A DNA stretch of 5,768 bases from Candidatus Aerophobota bacterium (GTDB lineage: Bacteria > Aerophobota > Aerophobia > Aerophobales > AE-B3A): NCBI GenBank assembly GCA_030616535.1, contig JAUWXE010000073.1, forward strand, positions 1-5,768, given 5' to 3'. A program made the position numbers and the translations under genes. Position 1 is the first letter of the stretch. Every line of letters begins with the position of its first letter. The notes beneath the pieces are model-generated. The model saw only the letters and a list, made by a program, of their open reading frames with translations. It did no database searches and was not told the origin of the DNA. Below are positions 1 through 4,876 of the stretch, piece after piece.

Positions 1-636
1 ACTATTTTCTCTATCTCCGGCTGAATCTCCCAGATTAGCTGTAAGAAAGTATCCGGTCTTATCTAGCTTTCCGCCATGGGTAAGGGTATATTCGCTGGTT
101 TTATAGGTGCCAGAGGAAGCTCCGATCTGGGTCTGCCTCTTTTTGGGAGCAGGTTTGGTAATGATGTTGATAACGCCACTCAGGGCGTTAGCTCCGTAGA
201 GAGAAGAAAAGGGACCTCTAACTATCTCGATCCTTTCGATGTTTTGTACCGGAAGAAAACCAAGATCTACAGTTCCGGAAGCAGCGGGGTTCAATCCCCG
301 TCCATCCATTAAAACTAAGACTTGACCTGCTGCAGAGCCGCGAATATGTGCTGTAGCCAGCGAACCCGGACTCCCATAACCGGTCACTCTCATCTCTGCA
401 ACGTTCTCTAATGCCTCAGCCACTGTGGAAGCACCGGCTTGTTCGATCTCTTTTTTAGTGATGACCGTGGTACTCACCGGAACATCCTTTAATAGATGGG
501 GACTGCGAGTAGCGGTAATCACTATTTTTTCTAGCTCTAAGATGCTTTCTTCTTTATTTTCCTCAGCCTCTGCCCAACTAGACGCGACAAGCACTAAACC
601 CAAGGTTACCATAAGTAGTCTTCTAAATAAAGACAT
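1..636 (-). CDS. btuB: TonB-dependent outer-membrane receptor, BtuB-like, N-terminal part (runs off left edge)
   Basis: This is an outer-membrane gated channel, probably for cobalamin or other corrinoids. 212 codons are visible, read leftward from ATG 636-634, and the frame is open to the window edge. A Shine-Dalgarno GGAAGGAG (650-643) lies 6 nt before the ATG. Residues 1-24 form a signal peptide: an Arg pair, a hydrophobic core and a likely cut after AEA. A TonB box follows (KIVITAT, 37-43). The plug domain covers about 50-162, with IRGS (98-101), VLMDGRGLNP (108-117), IERIEIVRGP (133-142) and the hallmark YGANALSGVINIITKP (147-162). The first beta strands of the barrel begin near 168. Typical receptors have about 600-700 residues, so most of the barrel is missing. 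Substrate is inferred from context: a cobalamin riboswitch lies in its leader and a B12 operon is divergent to it. The family is certain; B12 specificity is likely. Related receptors for iron chelates share the same plug. Confidence 0.9.
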   Translation of the reverse strand, partial: MSLFRRLLMVTLGLVLVASSWAEAEENKEESILELEKIVITATRSPHLLKDVPVSTTVITKKEIEQAGASTVAEALENVAEMRVTGYGSPGSLATAHIRGSAAGQVLVLMDGRGLNPAASGTVDLGFLPVQNIERIEIVRGPFSSLYGANALSGVINIITKPAPKKRQTQIGASSGTYKTSEYTLTHGGKLDKTGYFLTANLGDSAGDRENS

Positions 637-737
637 AGCTTTCTCCTTCCCTCTTATTCTCTGTATCTGACGGTGAAAATCTACATGTCTCATCCTATTG
701 AGAGTACTCCTCAGTTATTCAAAAAGCTACTTCCTAT

Positions 738-775
738 AAAAACCCCCAGCCTTCTCGATAAAGAAAGCTGGGGTT
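738..775 (-). terminator. Intrinsic terminator in the receptor leader (T2)
   Basis: Read leftward, AACCCCAGC (775-767) pairs with GCTGGGGGTT (750-741) with one bulged G. An inner TTCT/AGAA extension closes a short loop. The hairpin is followed directly by TTTTT (742-738). It lies about 100 nt upstream of the receptor start and downstream of the riboswitch, where the expression platform of a transcription-terminating riboswitch is expected. I did not find a convincing antiterminator. A weak competing pairing of GGGTT (795-791) with AACCC (775-771) exists. Confidence 0.75.
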
Positions 776-786
776 ATATTATTCAA

Positions 787-840
787 CAAAAACCCTGCCA
801 TCTTTTACGCGAAGAAGGCGGGTACACGCATATAGGCAGG
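787..840 (-). promoter_or_regulatory. Riboswitch-overlapping hairpin with U-run (possible first terminator T1 or switch helix)
   Basis: Read leftward, CCTGCC (840-835) pairs with GGCAGG (799-794). Inside it, TATGCG (832-827) pairs with CGCGTA (811-806). GTTTTTG follows (793-787). The 5' arm includes the end of the B12 box and the 3' strand of riboswitch helix P1, so this hairpin and P1 cannot both form fully. The U-run is shorter and less clean than that of T2. It may be a terminator, a switch helix, or both. The base pairing is seen directly; the role is inferred. Confidence 0.5.
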
Positions 841-1029
841 TCTTCTGGCTCCCGGTGATCCTCGATTTTGAGTTTTTCTACTCTCCGCGCCTTCCCATCT
901 CACTGGCTCATCAAAATTACTATGTTAAGAGACAGTGGCATAGTGCGGATTTCGCTACCGGTTACAGCGGCGCAACCACGAGGGTTTCTCACCCTCTTCC
1001 CTTTTAAGCCCACATAAAGCACCTATATA
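831..1029 (-). ncRNA. Cobalamin riboswitch (leader of the TonB-dependent receptor gene)
   Basis: This is a B12-sensing RNA aptamer in the 5' leader of the receptor mRNA. Read leftward, outer helix P1 is TATAGG (1027-1022) with CCTATA (836-831). The P3 hairpin is AGGG/CCCT (995-981). The core segment GCGCCGCTGT, a variant of the usual GCAACTGT region, follows P3. Further elements are GCCACTG (939-933), GGGAAGGCGCGGAGAG (896-881) and the B12 box GAGCCAGAAGACCTGCC (851-835). Order and spacing match the family. It lies about 200 nt upstream of the receptor ATG, with two U-tailed hairpins between them, so control by transcription termination is likely: high cobalamin would turn uptake off. Confidence 0.93.
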
Positions 1030-1066
1030 CTTTAACCCGGACAGGAAAGAGCAGATAGTCTATAAT

Positions 1067-1095
1067 ACTATATCAAAATCAAAATTTTTTGTCAA
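1067..1095 (-). promoter_or_regulatory. Sigma-70-type promoter for the receptor transcript
   Basis: Read leftward, a perfect -35 TTGACA (1095-1090) is followed after exactly 17 nt by TATAGT (1072-1067). Transcription would start near 1060, some 30 nt before riboswitch helix P1. The 17-nt spacer is AT-rich. The placement relative to the riboswitch is what supports this call most strongly. Confidence 0.8.
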
Positions 1096-1102
1096 ATTGA
1101 AA

Positions 1103-1125
1103 TGGTGCTGGACATTTCCCAAAAT
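1103..1125 (-). promoter_or_regulatory. Upstream promoter element, copy 1 (receptor side)
   Basis: Read leftward this is ATTTTGGGAAA, 3 nt, CCA, 2 nt, ACCA. It ends 7 nt before the -35 box. An element with the same constant positions precedes the opposite promoter at the same distance. Its core TGGGAAATGTCCA (1121-1109) is an imperfect palindrome, and the overlapping ACATTT/AAATGT (1112-1127) is a perfect 6-bp inverted repeat with a 4-nt spacer. It is a candidate operator or activator site. No binding protein is recognisable in the window. Confidence 0.5.
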
Positions 1126-1204
1126 GTTGAATTAAAGAGGAATTGAGAAGATGAGAAAGTGGAAAAGGACTTTTTGCGTGACAAAGCTCGATATTTTAGA
1201 TAGA

Positions 1205-1227
1205 ATTTTGGGAAACTCCCATGACCA
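1205..1227 (+). promoter_or_regulatory. Upstream promoter element, copy 2 (cob operon side)
   Basis: The sequence is ATTTTGGGAAA (1205-1215), 3 nt, CCA, 2 nt, ACCA (1224-1227), then 7 nt to TTGACA. Its core TGGGAAACTCCCA (1209-1221) is a perfect 5-bp palindrome around AAC. It mirrors the element at 1125-1103 in sequence and in distance to its promoter, which argues for a shared regulator or for duplicated promoter DNA. Confidence 0.5.
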
Positions 1228-1234
1228 AGGTCGC

Positions 1235-1263
1235 TTGACAAATTTTTCTCGATAGAGCATACT
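1235..1263 (+). promoter_or_regulatory. Sigma-70-type promoter for the cob operon
   Basis: A perfect -35 TTGACA (1235-1240) is followed after 17 nt by CATACT (1258-1263), which matches four of six consensus -10 positions. The start would fall near 1270, just upstream of the riboswitch. The position is right for the leader RNA; the weaker -10 lowers certainty and leaves room for activation through the upstream element. Confidence 0.7.
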
Positions 1264-1296
1264 GAAAATGATTTGAAAATTAGGTTACGTATAAGA

Positions 1297-1437
1297 TGAG
1301 CAGATGAAGGGAATTGGGTGAAAATCCCAAGCAGTGGCGCTGCTGTAATGGGAAACGAAACCTCACAAACCACTGGAACATAAAGTTCTGGGAAGGGAGG
1401 GAGTAGGCTGTCCCTAAGCCAGAAGACCTATCTGCTT
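1297..1437 (+). ncRNA. Cobalamin riboswitch (leader of the cobU operon)
   Basis: This is a second B12 aptamer, controlling the assembly operon. P1 is AGCAGAT (1299-1305) with ATCTGCT (1430-1436). The P3 hairpin TTGGG/TCCCAA (1314-1330) is followed by the core with GCTGCTGTAATGGG. ACCACTGG (1369-1376) is the GCCACTG-type element. CTGGGAAGGGAGGGAG (1388-1403) and a small AGGGA/TCCCT hairpin come next, then the B12 box AAGCCAGAAGACCT (1416-1429). It is more compact than the receptor-side riboswitch and differs in sequence outside the conserved core, so it is not a recent copy. An intrinsic terminator follows within 10 nt, which indicates transcriptional attenuation by cobalamin. Confidence 0.93.
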
Positions 1438-1443
1438 TTCTAG

Positions 1444-1483
1444 CCATTCTTTCTTTGCGCATCACAAAGGAAGTGGTTTTTTT
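1444..1483 (+). terminator. Intrinsic terminator (expression platform of the cob operon riboswitch)
   Basis: CCA then CTTTCTTTG (1444-1457, with a TT bulge) pairs with CAAAGGAAG then TGG (1465-1476), around a 7-nt loop. Seven T follow (1477-1483). It sits between the riboswitch and cobU, so it should stop transcription when cobalamin is bound. The antiterminator partner was not identified with confidence. One weak candidate is GGCT (1407-1410) pairing with AGCC (1442-1445). Confidence 0.85.
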
Positions 1484-1497
1484 ATGAAGGTTGAATT

Positions 1498-1503
1498 AGG
1501 AGA
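1498..1503 (+). promoter_or_regulatory. Distant ribosome binding site of cobU
   Basis: AGGAGA is the only Shine-Dalgarno-like match before the cobU ATG at 1519, but it is 15 nt away, longer than the usual 5-10. No usable in-frame start lies closer: the upstream codons run back to a TGA at 1492-1494 without ATG, GTG or TTG. Translation of cobU may therefore be weak. Confidence 0.45.
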
Positions 1504-1518
1504 AAATCTTTCCACAAA

Positions 1519-2046
1519 ATGGCTAAACTTATCTTTATTACTGGAGGAGCCCGGAGCGGGAAAAGCAGATTTGCCGTAAACCTGGCTAAACAGTTGGCTA
1601 GCAGGGTGACCTTTGTAGCTACAGCTATCCCAAAGGATGAGGAAATGCGAGAGCGCATCCGGCAGCATCAAAAGAATCGCCCTGCCCATTGGAGATTGGT
1701 GGAGGAAGGAAAGGACCTCTCCCTCATTCTCTCCCAGCTTGATGTTTCCTGTGAGCTGGTGGTAATAGACTGCTTGAGTTTTCTCATCTCTAACCTTCTT
1801 CTGGATAATACCGAGGAAGACAATATCATCAAACAGGTTACGGAGATAGCTGGCAAGGTCCTTCATCTTCGGCCTACTTTCATCGTGGTCTCCAATGAGG
1901 TAGGTTATGGAGTGGTACCTGCTACCAGATTGGGCAGAAGCTTCAGAGATATCTGTGGTCGAGCTAATCAAATAATGGCTGAGCAAGCTCAGGAAGTCTA
2001 TCTTATGATATCAGGAATTCCCCTGAGGATAAAGAGGAACTCATAA
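1519..2046 (+). CDS. cobU: Bifunctional adenosylcobinamide kinase / adenosylcobinamide-phosphate guanylyltransferase
   Basis: This cytoplasmic enzyme of nucleotide-loop assembly phosphorylates adenosylcobinamide and then transfers GMP from GTP, giving adenosylcobinamide-GDP for CobS. The 175 residues match the family's usual 170-190. The P-loop GGARSGKS spans residues 9-16. RIRQHQKNRPAHW (46-58) contains the conserved His 50, which corresponds to the histidine guanylylated in CobU enzymes. VVIDCLSFLISNLL (81-94) matches the second strand region. The conserved blocks SNEVGYGVVP (125-134) and FRDICGRANQ (142-151) follow. ATG 1519 is the only reasonable start, since a stop lies 24 nt upstream in frame. 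It is the first gene of the operon, behind the riboswitch-terminator, and is followed by cobT after 23 nt. A 174-residue open frame lies antisense across it, but all family motifs are on this strand. Confidence 0.97.
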   Translation: MAKLIFITGGARSGKSRFAVNLAKQLASRVTFVATAIPKDEEMRERIRQHQKNRPAHWRLVEEGKDLSLILSQLDVSCELVVIDCLSFLISNLLLDNTEEDNIIKQVTEIAGKVLHLRPTFIVVSNEVGYGVVPATRLGRSFRDICGRANQIMAEQAQEVYLMISGIPLRIKRNS

Positions 2047-2069
2047 GAAGATAAACCAAGGAGAGTTTT

Positions 2070-3149
2070 GTGAGAAAAATCACCGAGATTATAAAAAGAA
2101 TAAGGCCCATTGATCCCAGAATCCTCAAGGAGACTCAGCGTCGACTGGATAGTCTCACTAAGCCTAAGGGAAGTCTGGGCAGATTGGAGGAATTAGCCAA
2201 AACAGTGGTGGCCATCACCGGCAGAGAAAACCCCATTCTGGATAGAAAAGTTATCTTTACCACGGTGGGAGATCATGGTGTGGCCAGGCAAGGAGTAAGT
2301 GCTTTTCCTCAGGAGGTCACCCTTCAGATGGTTTATAACTTTCTTCAAGGAGGGGCAGCCATAAATGTTCTAGCCAGAGGAGTGGGAGTAAAAGTTCTGG
2401 TTATAGACATGGGAGTAGCTCACGAGATAAAATGCAGCAGCGGACTCATTAATAAAAAAGTTGCCTTTGGAACACAGGATATGACGAAGGGTTCAGCCAT
2501 GAGCCGAAAACAGGCTTTTCAGTCGATCGGAGGAGGAATAGAGATTTTTGAGAAGGAAGTAGCTACCAGTGGCGTGGATATAGCCGGTACCGGAGATATG
2601 GGCATTGCTAATACTACCTCTAGCAGCGCTATTGTAGCCTGCATAACCGGGTGCGGAGTTCAAGACGTTACTGGTAGAGGAACGGGGATAGATGATGAGA
2701 GACTTAAGAGAAAGATAGAGGTCATCGAGAAGGCCCTTAAGATTAATCAGCCCGATCCTCACGATCCGCTCGATATTTTGAGTAAGGTGGGAGGATTTGA
2801 AATAGGAGGATTGGTGGGTTGTATTCTAGCGGCTGCCGCCCACAGAGTCCCCATAGTCATTGATGGCTTCATCTCTGCCGCCAGCGCTCTCATAGCTTAT
2901 GAGCTTTGTCCTCCTCTAAAGGATTACCTCATTGCTGCACACAGATCCCAGGAGAAAGGACACCAAATCGCTCTTAATCATCTGGGTAAGATTCCCCTGC
3001 TGGACTTGAATATGAGACTGGGCGAGGGAACAGGGGTAGTTTTGGGTATGAAATTGGTGGAGCTGGGAGTCAAAATTCTTAATGAGATGGCTACTTTTGA
3101 AGAGGCCCGCGTATCCCGGGAAGAAGCGAACCCCCTTCAAGGAAATTAA
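2070..3149 (+). CDS. cobT: Nicotinate-nucleotide--dimethylbenzimidazole phosphoribosyltransferase
   Basis: This enzyme transfers phosphoribose from nicotinate mononucleotide to a benzimidazole-type base, giving alpha-ribazole 5'-phosphate, the lower-ligand half of cobalamin. The 359 residues fit the family length of about 350. GTG 2070 is preceded by AAGGAGAG ending about 5 nt before it. Recognisable blocks are LTKPKGSLGRLEELA (29-43), GDHGVARQGVSAFP (67-80) with VT and QMV after it, GGAAINVLARG (94-104), GTGDMGIANTT (173-183) and RLGEGTG (316-322). The last holds the catalytic Glu, here Glu 319, equivalent to Glu 317 of the Salmonella enzyme. The gene lies 23 nt after cobU and 1 nt before cobS. 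Nothing in the active site looks damaged. The actual base used (dimethylbenzimidazole, adenine or another) cannot be read from the sequence, and no base-synthesis gene is in the window. Confidence 0.97.
   Translation: MRKITEIIKRIRPIDPRILKETQRRLDSLTKPKGSLGRLEELAKTVVAITGRENPILDRKVIFTTVGDHGVARQGVSAFPQEVTLQMVYNFLQGGAAINVLARGVGVKVLVIDMGVAHEIKCSSGLINKKVAFGTQDMTKGSAMSRKQAFQSIGGGIEIFEKEVATSGVDIAGTGDMGIANTTSSSAIVACITGCGVQDVTGRGTGIDDERLKRKIEVIEKALKINQPDPHDPLDILSKVGGFEIGGLVGCILAAAAHRVPIVIDGFISAASALIAYELCPPLKDYLIAAHRSQEKGHQIALNHLGKIPLLDLNMRLGEGTGVVLGMKLVELGVKILNEMATFEEARVSREEANPLQGN
3139..3144 (+). promoter_or_regulatory. Ribosome binding site that sets the cobS TTG start
   Basis: AAGGAA lies inside the last codons of cobT and 6 nt before TTG 3151. 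It favours the TTG over the in-frame ATG at 3082, which has no such site and would overlap cobT by 68 nt. Confidence 0.6.
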
Positions 3150-3150
3150 A

Positions 3151-3906
3151 TTGAAAAGCCTTCTAGCAGCCTTTCGTTTCTTAACCATCATTCCTCTCAG
3201 AGTAAAAGTAGAAGAAAGTGAGGAGGCCCTGGCCTCCTCTATGACTTTTTTCCCCCTGGTGGGACTGGCTATTGGGGGATTTCTCTTTTTAGTGCATGAA
3301 ATTAGCTCTATTCTCTTCTCACCTCTTCTGGTCAATATGCTGGTGCTTCTAGGCTGGGTGGTTATCACCGGGGCTCTGCACCTGGATGGGTTTGTGGATA
3401 CCGTGGATGGACTGTGTGGAGGCAAAACTAAAGAGGAAAGACTAAAAATAATGAAAGACCCATCCAGTGGAGCTAAGGGGACAGTTGGCCTGGTGAGCCT
3501 TCTGGGGCTGAAATTTCTCCTCCTTCTGGAGATAGAATTTCCCCTGAAGATGGGGACTCTTCTTCTTGCACCAGCGGTTGGCAGATGGTCTATGGTTCTG
3601 GCAACTTATCTGGCCCCCTATACCCGCATGGAAGGGCTGGGGAAAGCCTTTCTTATCCCCAAGGGAGGAGGAACCATTTTTTGGACAAGTTTAACCATAA
3701 CTCTCTTAGGGCTGGTTATATTCAAATCTCCCTTCCTCTATATTATGGGAGTATGTTTGGGGGTGACTTATCTCGCAACACTCTATTTTAAGAGCCGAAT
3801 TGGAGGAATTACCGGTGATACTCTGGGAGCCCTCAATGAAATTATTGAACTGACTTTCCTTTTTTCCATCTACTGTTTGAGCAGAGCTCGAGTAATCTCG
3901 AGCTGA
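3151..3906 (+). CDS. cobS: Adenosylcobinamide-GDP ribazoletransferase (cobalamin 5'-phosphate synthase)
   Basis: This inner-membrane enzyme joins adenosylcobinamide-GDP (from CobU) to alpha-ribazole phosphate (from CobT) and releases GMP. I choose TTG 3151, which gives 251 residues starting MKSLLAAFRFLTIIP, the family's usual N-terminus and length. The in-frame ATG at 3082 would add 23 basic residues overlapping cobT. Signature blocks are HLDGFVDTVDGLCGG (77-91), with Asp 79, 83 and 86 as likely metal ligands, and IMKDPSSGAKG (100-110). Near the C-terminus come GGITGDTLGA and the acidic stretch after it. Hydrophobic segments at about 33-50, 58-75, 112-130 and several after 140 indicate a polytopic membrane protein. 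The start is 1 nt after the cobT stop, so the two are probably translationally coupled. A strong inverted repeat overlaps its 3' end. Confidence 0.95.
   Translation: MKSLLAAFRFLTIIPLRVKVEESEEALASSMTFFPLVGLAIGGFLFLVHEISSILFSPLLVNMLVLLGWVVITGALHLDGFVDTVDGLCGGKTKEERLKIMKDPSSGAKGTVGLVSLLGLKFLLLLEIEFPLKMGTLLLAPAVGRWSMVLATYLAPYTRMEGLGKAFLIPKGGGTIFWTSLTITLLGLVIFKSPFLYIMGVCLGVTYLATLYFKSRIGGITGDTLGALNEIIELTFLFSIYCLSRARVISS
3885..3904 (+). repeat. Perfect inverted repeat at the cobS stop codon
   Basis: AGCTCGAG (3885-3892), loop TAAT, and CTCGAGCT (3897-3904) form a perfect 8-bp stem with a tetraloop. The repeat ends on the first base of the cobS stop codon. No U-run follows, so it is not a classical terminator. 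It could act as an mRNA-processing or 3'-protecting hairpin that separates cobUTS from the downstream genes. The pairing is visible; the role is inferred. Confidence 0.6.
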
Positions 3907-3952
3907 AGGGTATACTCTGTGCTTCCTCTAATAGCTGGCAAGAGGCATTCCG

Positions 3953-4876
3953 ATGCAAGTCTTAATCAGTGAGATAAGAAAAAAACTTAAATGTGCCGTG
4001 GATGAGAGTAGGGCCGAGGGACTTCTACTTTCCGGTGGCCTGGATTCAGGCATCCTCGCCGCTCTTGCTCCCGGAGTTAGTGCATTTACAGTGACTCTGG
4101 CACCCTATGGAGAAGACGGAGAGTACGCTAAGATACTTACCCGAACCCTCCAGATTAACTGGTATCACCGGATGATTGGTATTGGCGAAGCAGTTGATTC
4201 TGTACCCGCAGTAATTAGGATTTTGAAAAGCTTCGATCCTGCTATCCCCAATGATATAGCTACCTACTTTGGATTGAAACTGGCCAAAGAAAAAGGAGCA
4301 AAAAATGTGATGACCGGTGATGGTAGTGATGAGCTCTTCGCTGGCTACAGCTTCATGTTTGATTTGCCTGATCTGGAAAGTTACATCCGAAGACTTAAGG
4401 ACAAGATGTGTTTTTCCTCCAATATTCTCGGTCAGAAGTTGGGAGTAGAAATAAAGCAGCCTTATCTCTCCCATGAGATGATTGAGCTGGCTTTAGAGAT
4501 ACCGAAGGATTTTAAGATAAGGGTTGAGGGGGAAAAGAGATGGGGCAAATGGATTCTCCGCAAGGCTTTTGAAGGTGTCCTGCCACCAAAGATTATCTGG
4601 CAGGACAAAAGGCCCCTGGAATACGGCTCGGGGACAAGAAGGCTTCGTAGGATTATCTCGGAGAAGATTTCCGATGAAGAATTTGCAGAAAAAAGAAGGC
4701 TCTATCCGGTAAGATTTATGAGCAAAGAGCATCTTTTCTATTACGAGATATATCGAAAAGTGGTAGGAGAGATTCCAGCTCCTGAAAAGGGCGAGACATC
4801 TTGTAGTGGATGTGGAGCAGGAATAGAAAGAAAGGCAAATCACTGCCACATTTGTGGGACCATCCAGAATGAGTAA
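3953..4876 (+). CDS. Asparagine-synthetase-like amide ligase without glutaminase domain, C-terminal zinc ribbon
   Basis: This PP-loop ATP pyrophosphatase has the asparagine synthetase fold (PF00733 type). The family activates a carboxylate with ATP and forms an amide. The 307 residues contain the PP-loop SGGLDS (27-32), the family motif GDGSDELFAGY (122-132) and the late block from WGKWILRKAFEGVLPP (197-212) to DKRPLEYGSG (218-227), as in AsnB. The class II glutaminase domain of AsnB, with its N-terminal Cys, is absent: the protein begins only about 20 residues before the PP-loop. A C-terminal four-Cys zinc ribbon is present (Cys 284/287 and 298/301). AAGAGG lies about 8 nt before ATG 3953. 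It follows cobS after 46 nt and overlaps the next gene by 8 nt, so it belongs to the B12 operon. The substrate is unknown; a corrinoid carboxylate is a context-based guess. Free asparagine synthesis is possible but poorly explained by the location. Confidence 0.85.
   Translation: MQVLISEIRKKLKCAVDESRAEGLLLSGGLDSGILAALAPGVSAFTVTLAPYGEDGEYAKILTRTLQINWYHRMIGIGEAVDSVPAVIRILKSFDPAIPNDIATYFGLKLAKEKGAKNVMTGDGSDELFAGYSFMFDLPDLESYIRRLKDKMCFSSNILGQKLGVEIKQPYLSHEMIELALEIPKDFKIRVEGEKRWGKWILRKAFEGVLPPKIIWQDKRPLEYGSGTRRLRRIISEKISDEEFAEKRRLYPVRFMSKEHLFYYEIYRKVVGEIPAPEKGETSCSGCGAGIERKANHCHICGTIQNE

Noticed and set aside
76..670. Rightward open frames at 76-312 and 425-670
   Set aside because: Both lie across the leftward TonB-dependent receptor, whose signal peptide, TonB box and plug motifs are clear on the minus strand.
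673..858. A 61-residue rightward frame between the receptor gene and the riboswitch
   Set aside because: It crosses the two leader hairpins and the B12 box of the minus-strand riboswitch; its codons are explained by structured RNA, not coding.
1484..1579. A 31-codon ORF starting right after the cob terminator T-run and overlapping the start of cobU
   Set aside because: It has no Shine-Dalgarno before its ATG and is out of frame with cobU, of which its second part is a frame-shadow; a leader peptide is not needed where a riboswitch is present.
1462..1986. A 174-residue open frame antisense to cobU
   Set aside because: It has no recognisable family motif and lies opposite a complete cobU with all catalytic motifs; its length follows from the codon pattern of cobU.
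3082..3150. The upstream ATG as the cobS start
   Set aside because: It would add 23 basic residues not typical of CobS and overlap cobT by 68 nt, whereas TTG 3151 has AAGGAA at proper spacing and gives the family N-terminus.
2916..3425. A 169-residue open frame antisense to the cobT/cobS junction
   Set aside because: The low-complexity Ser/Arg/Thr-rich translation has no domain, and both sense genes are well supported.
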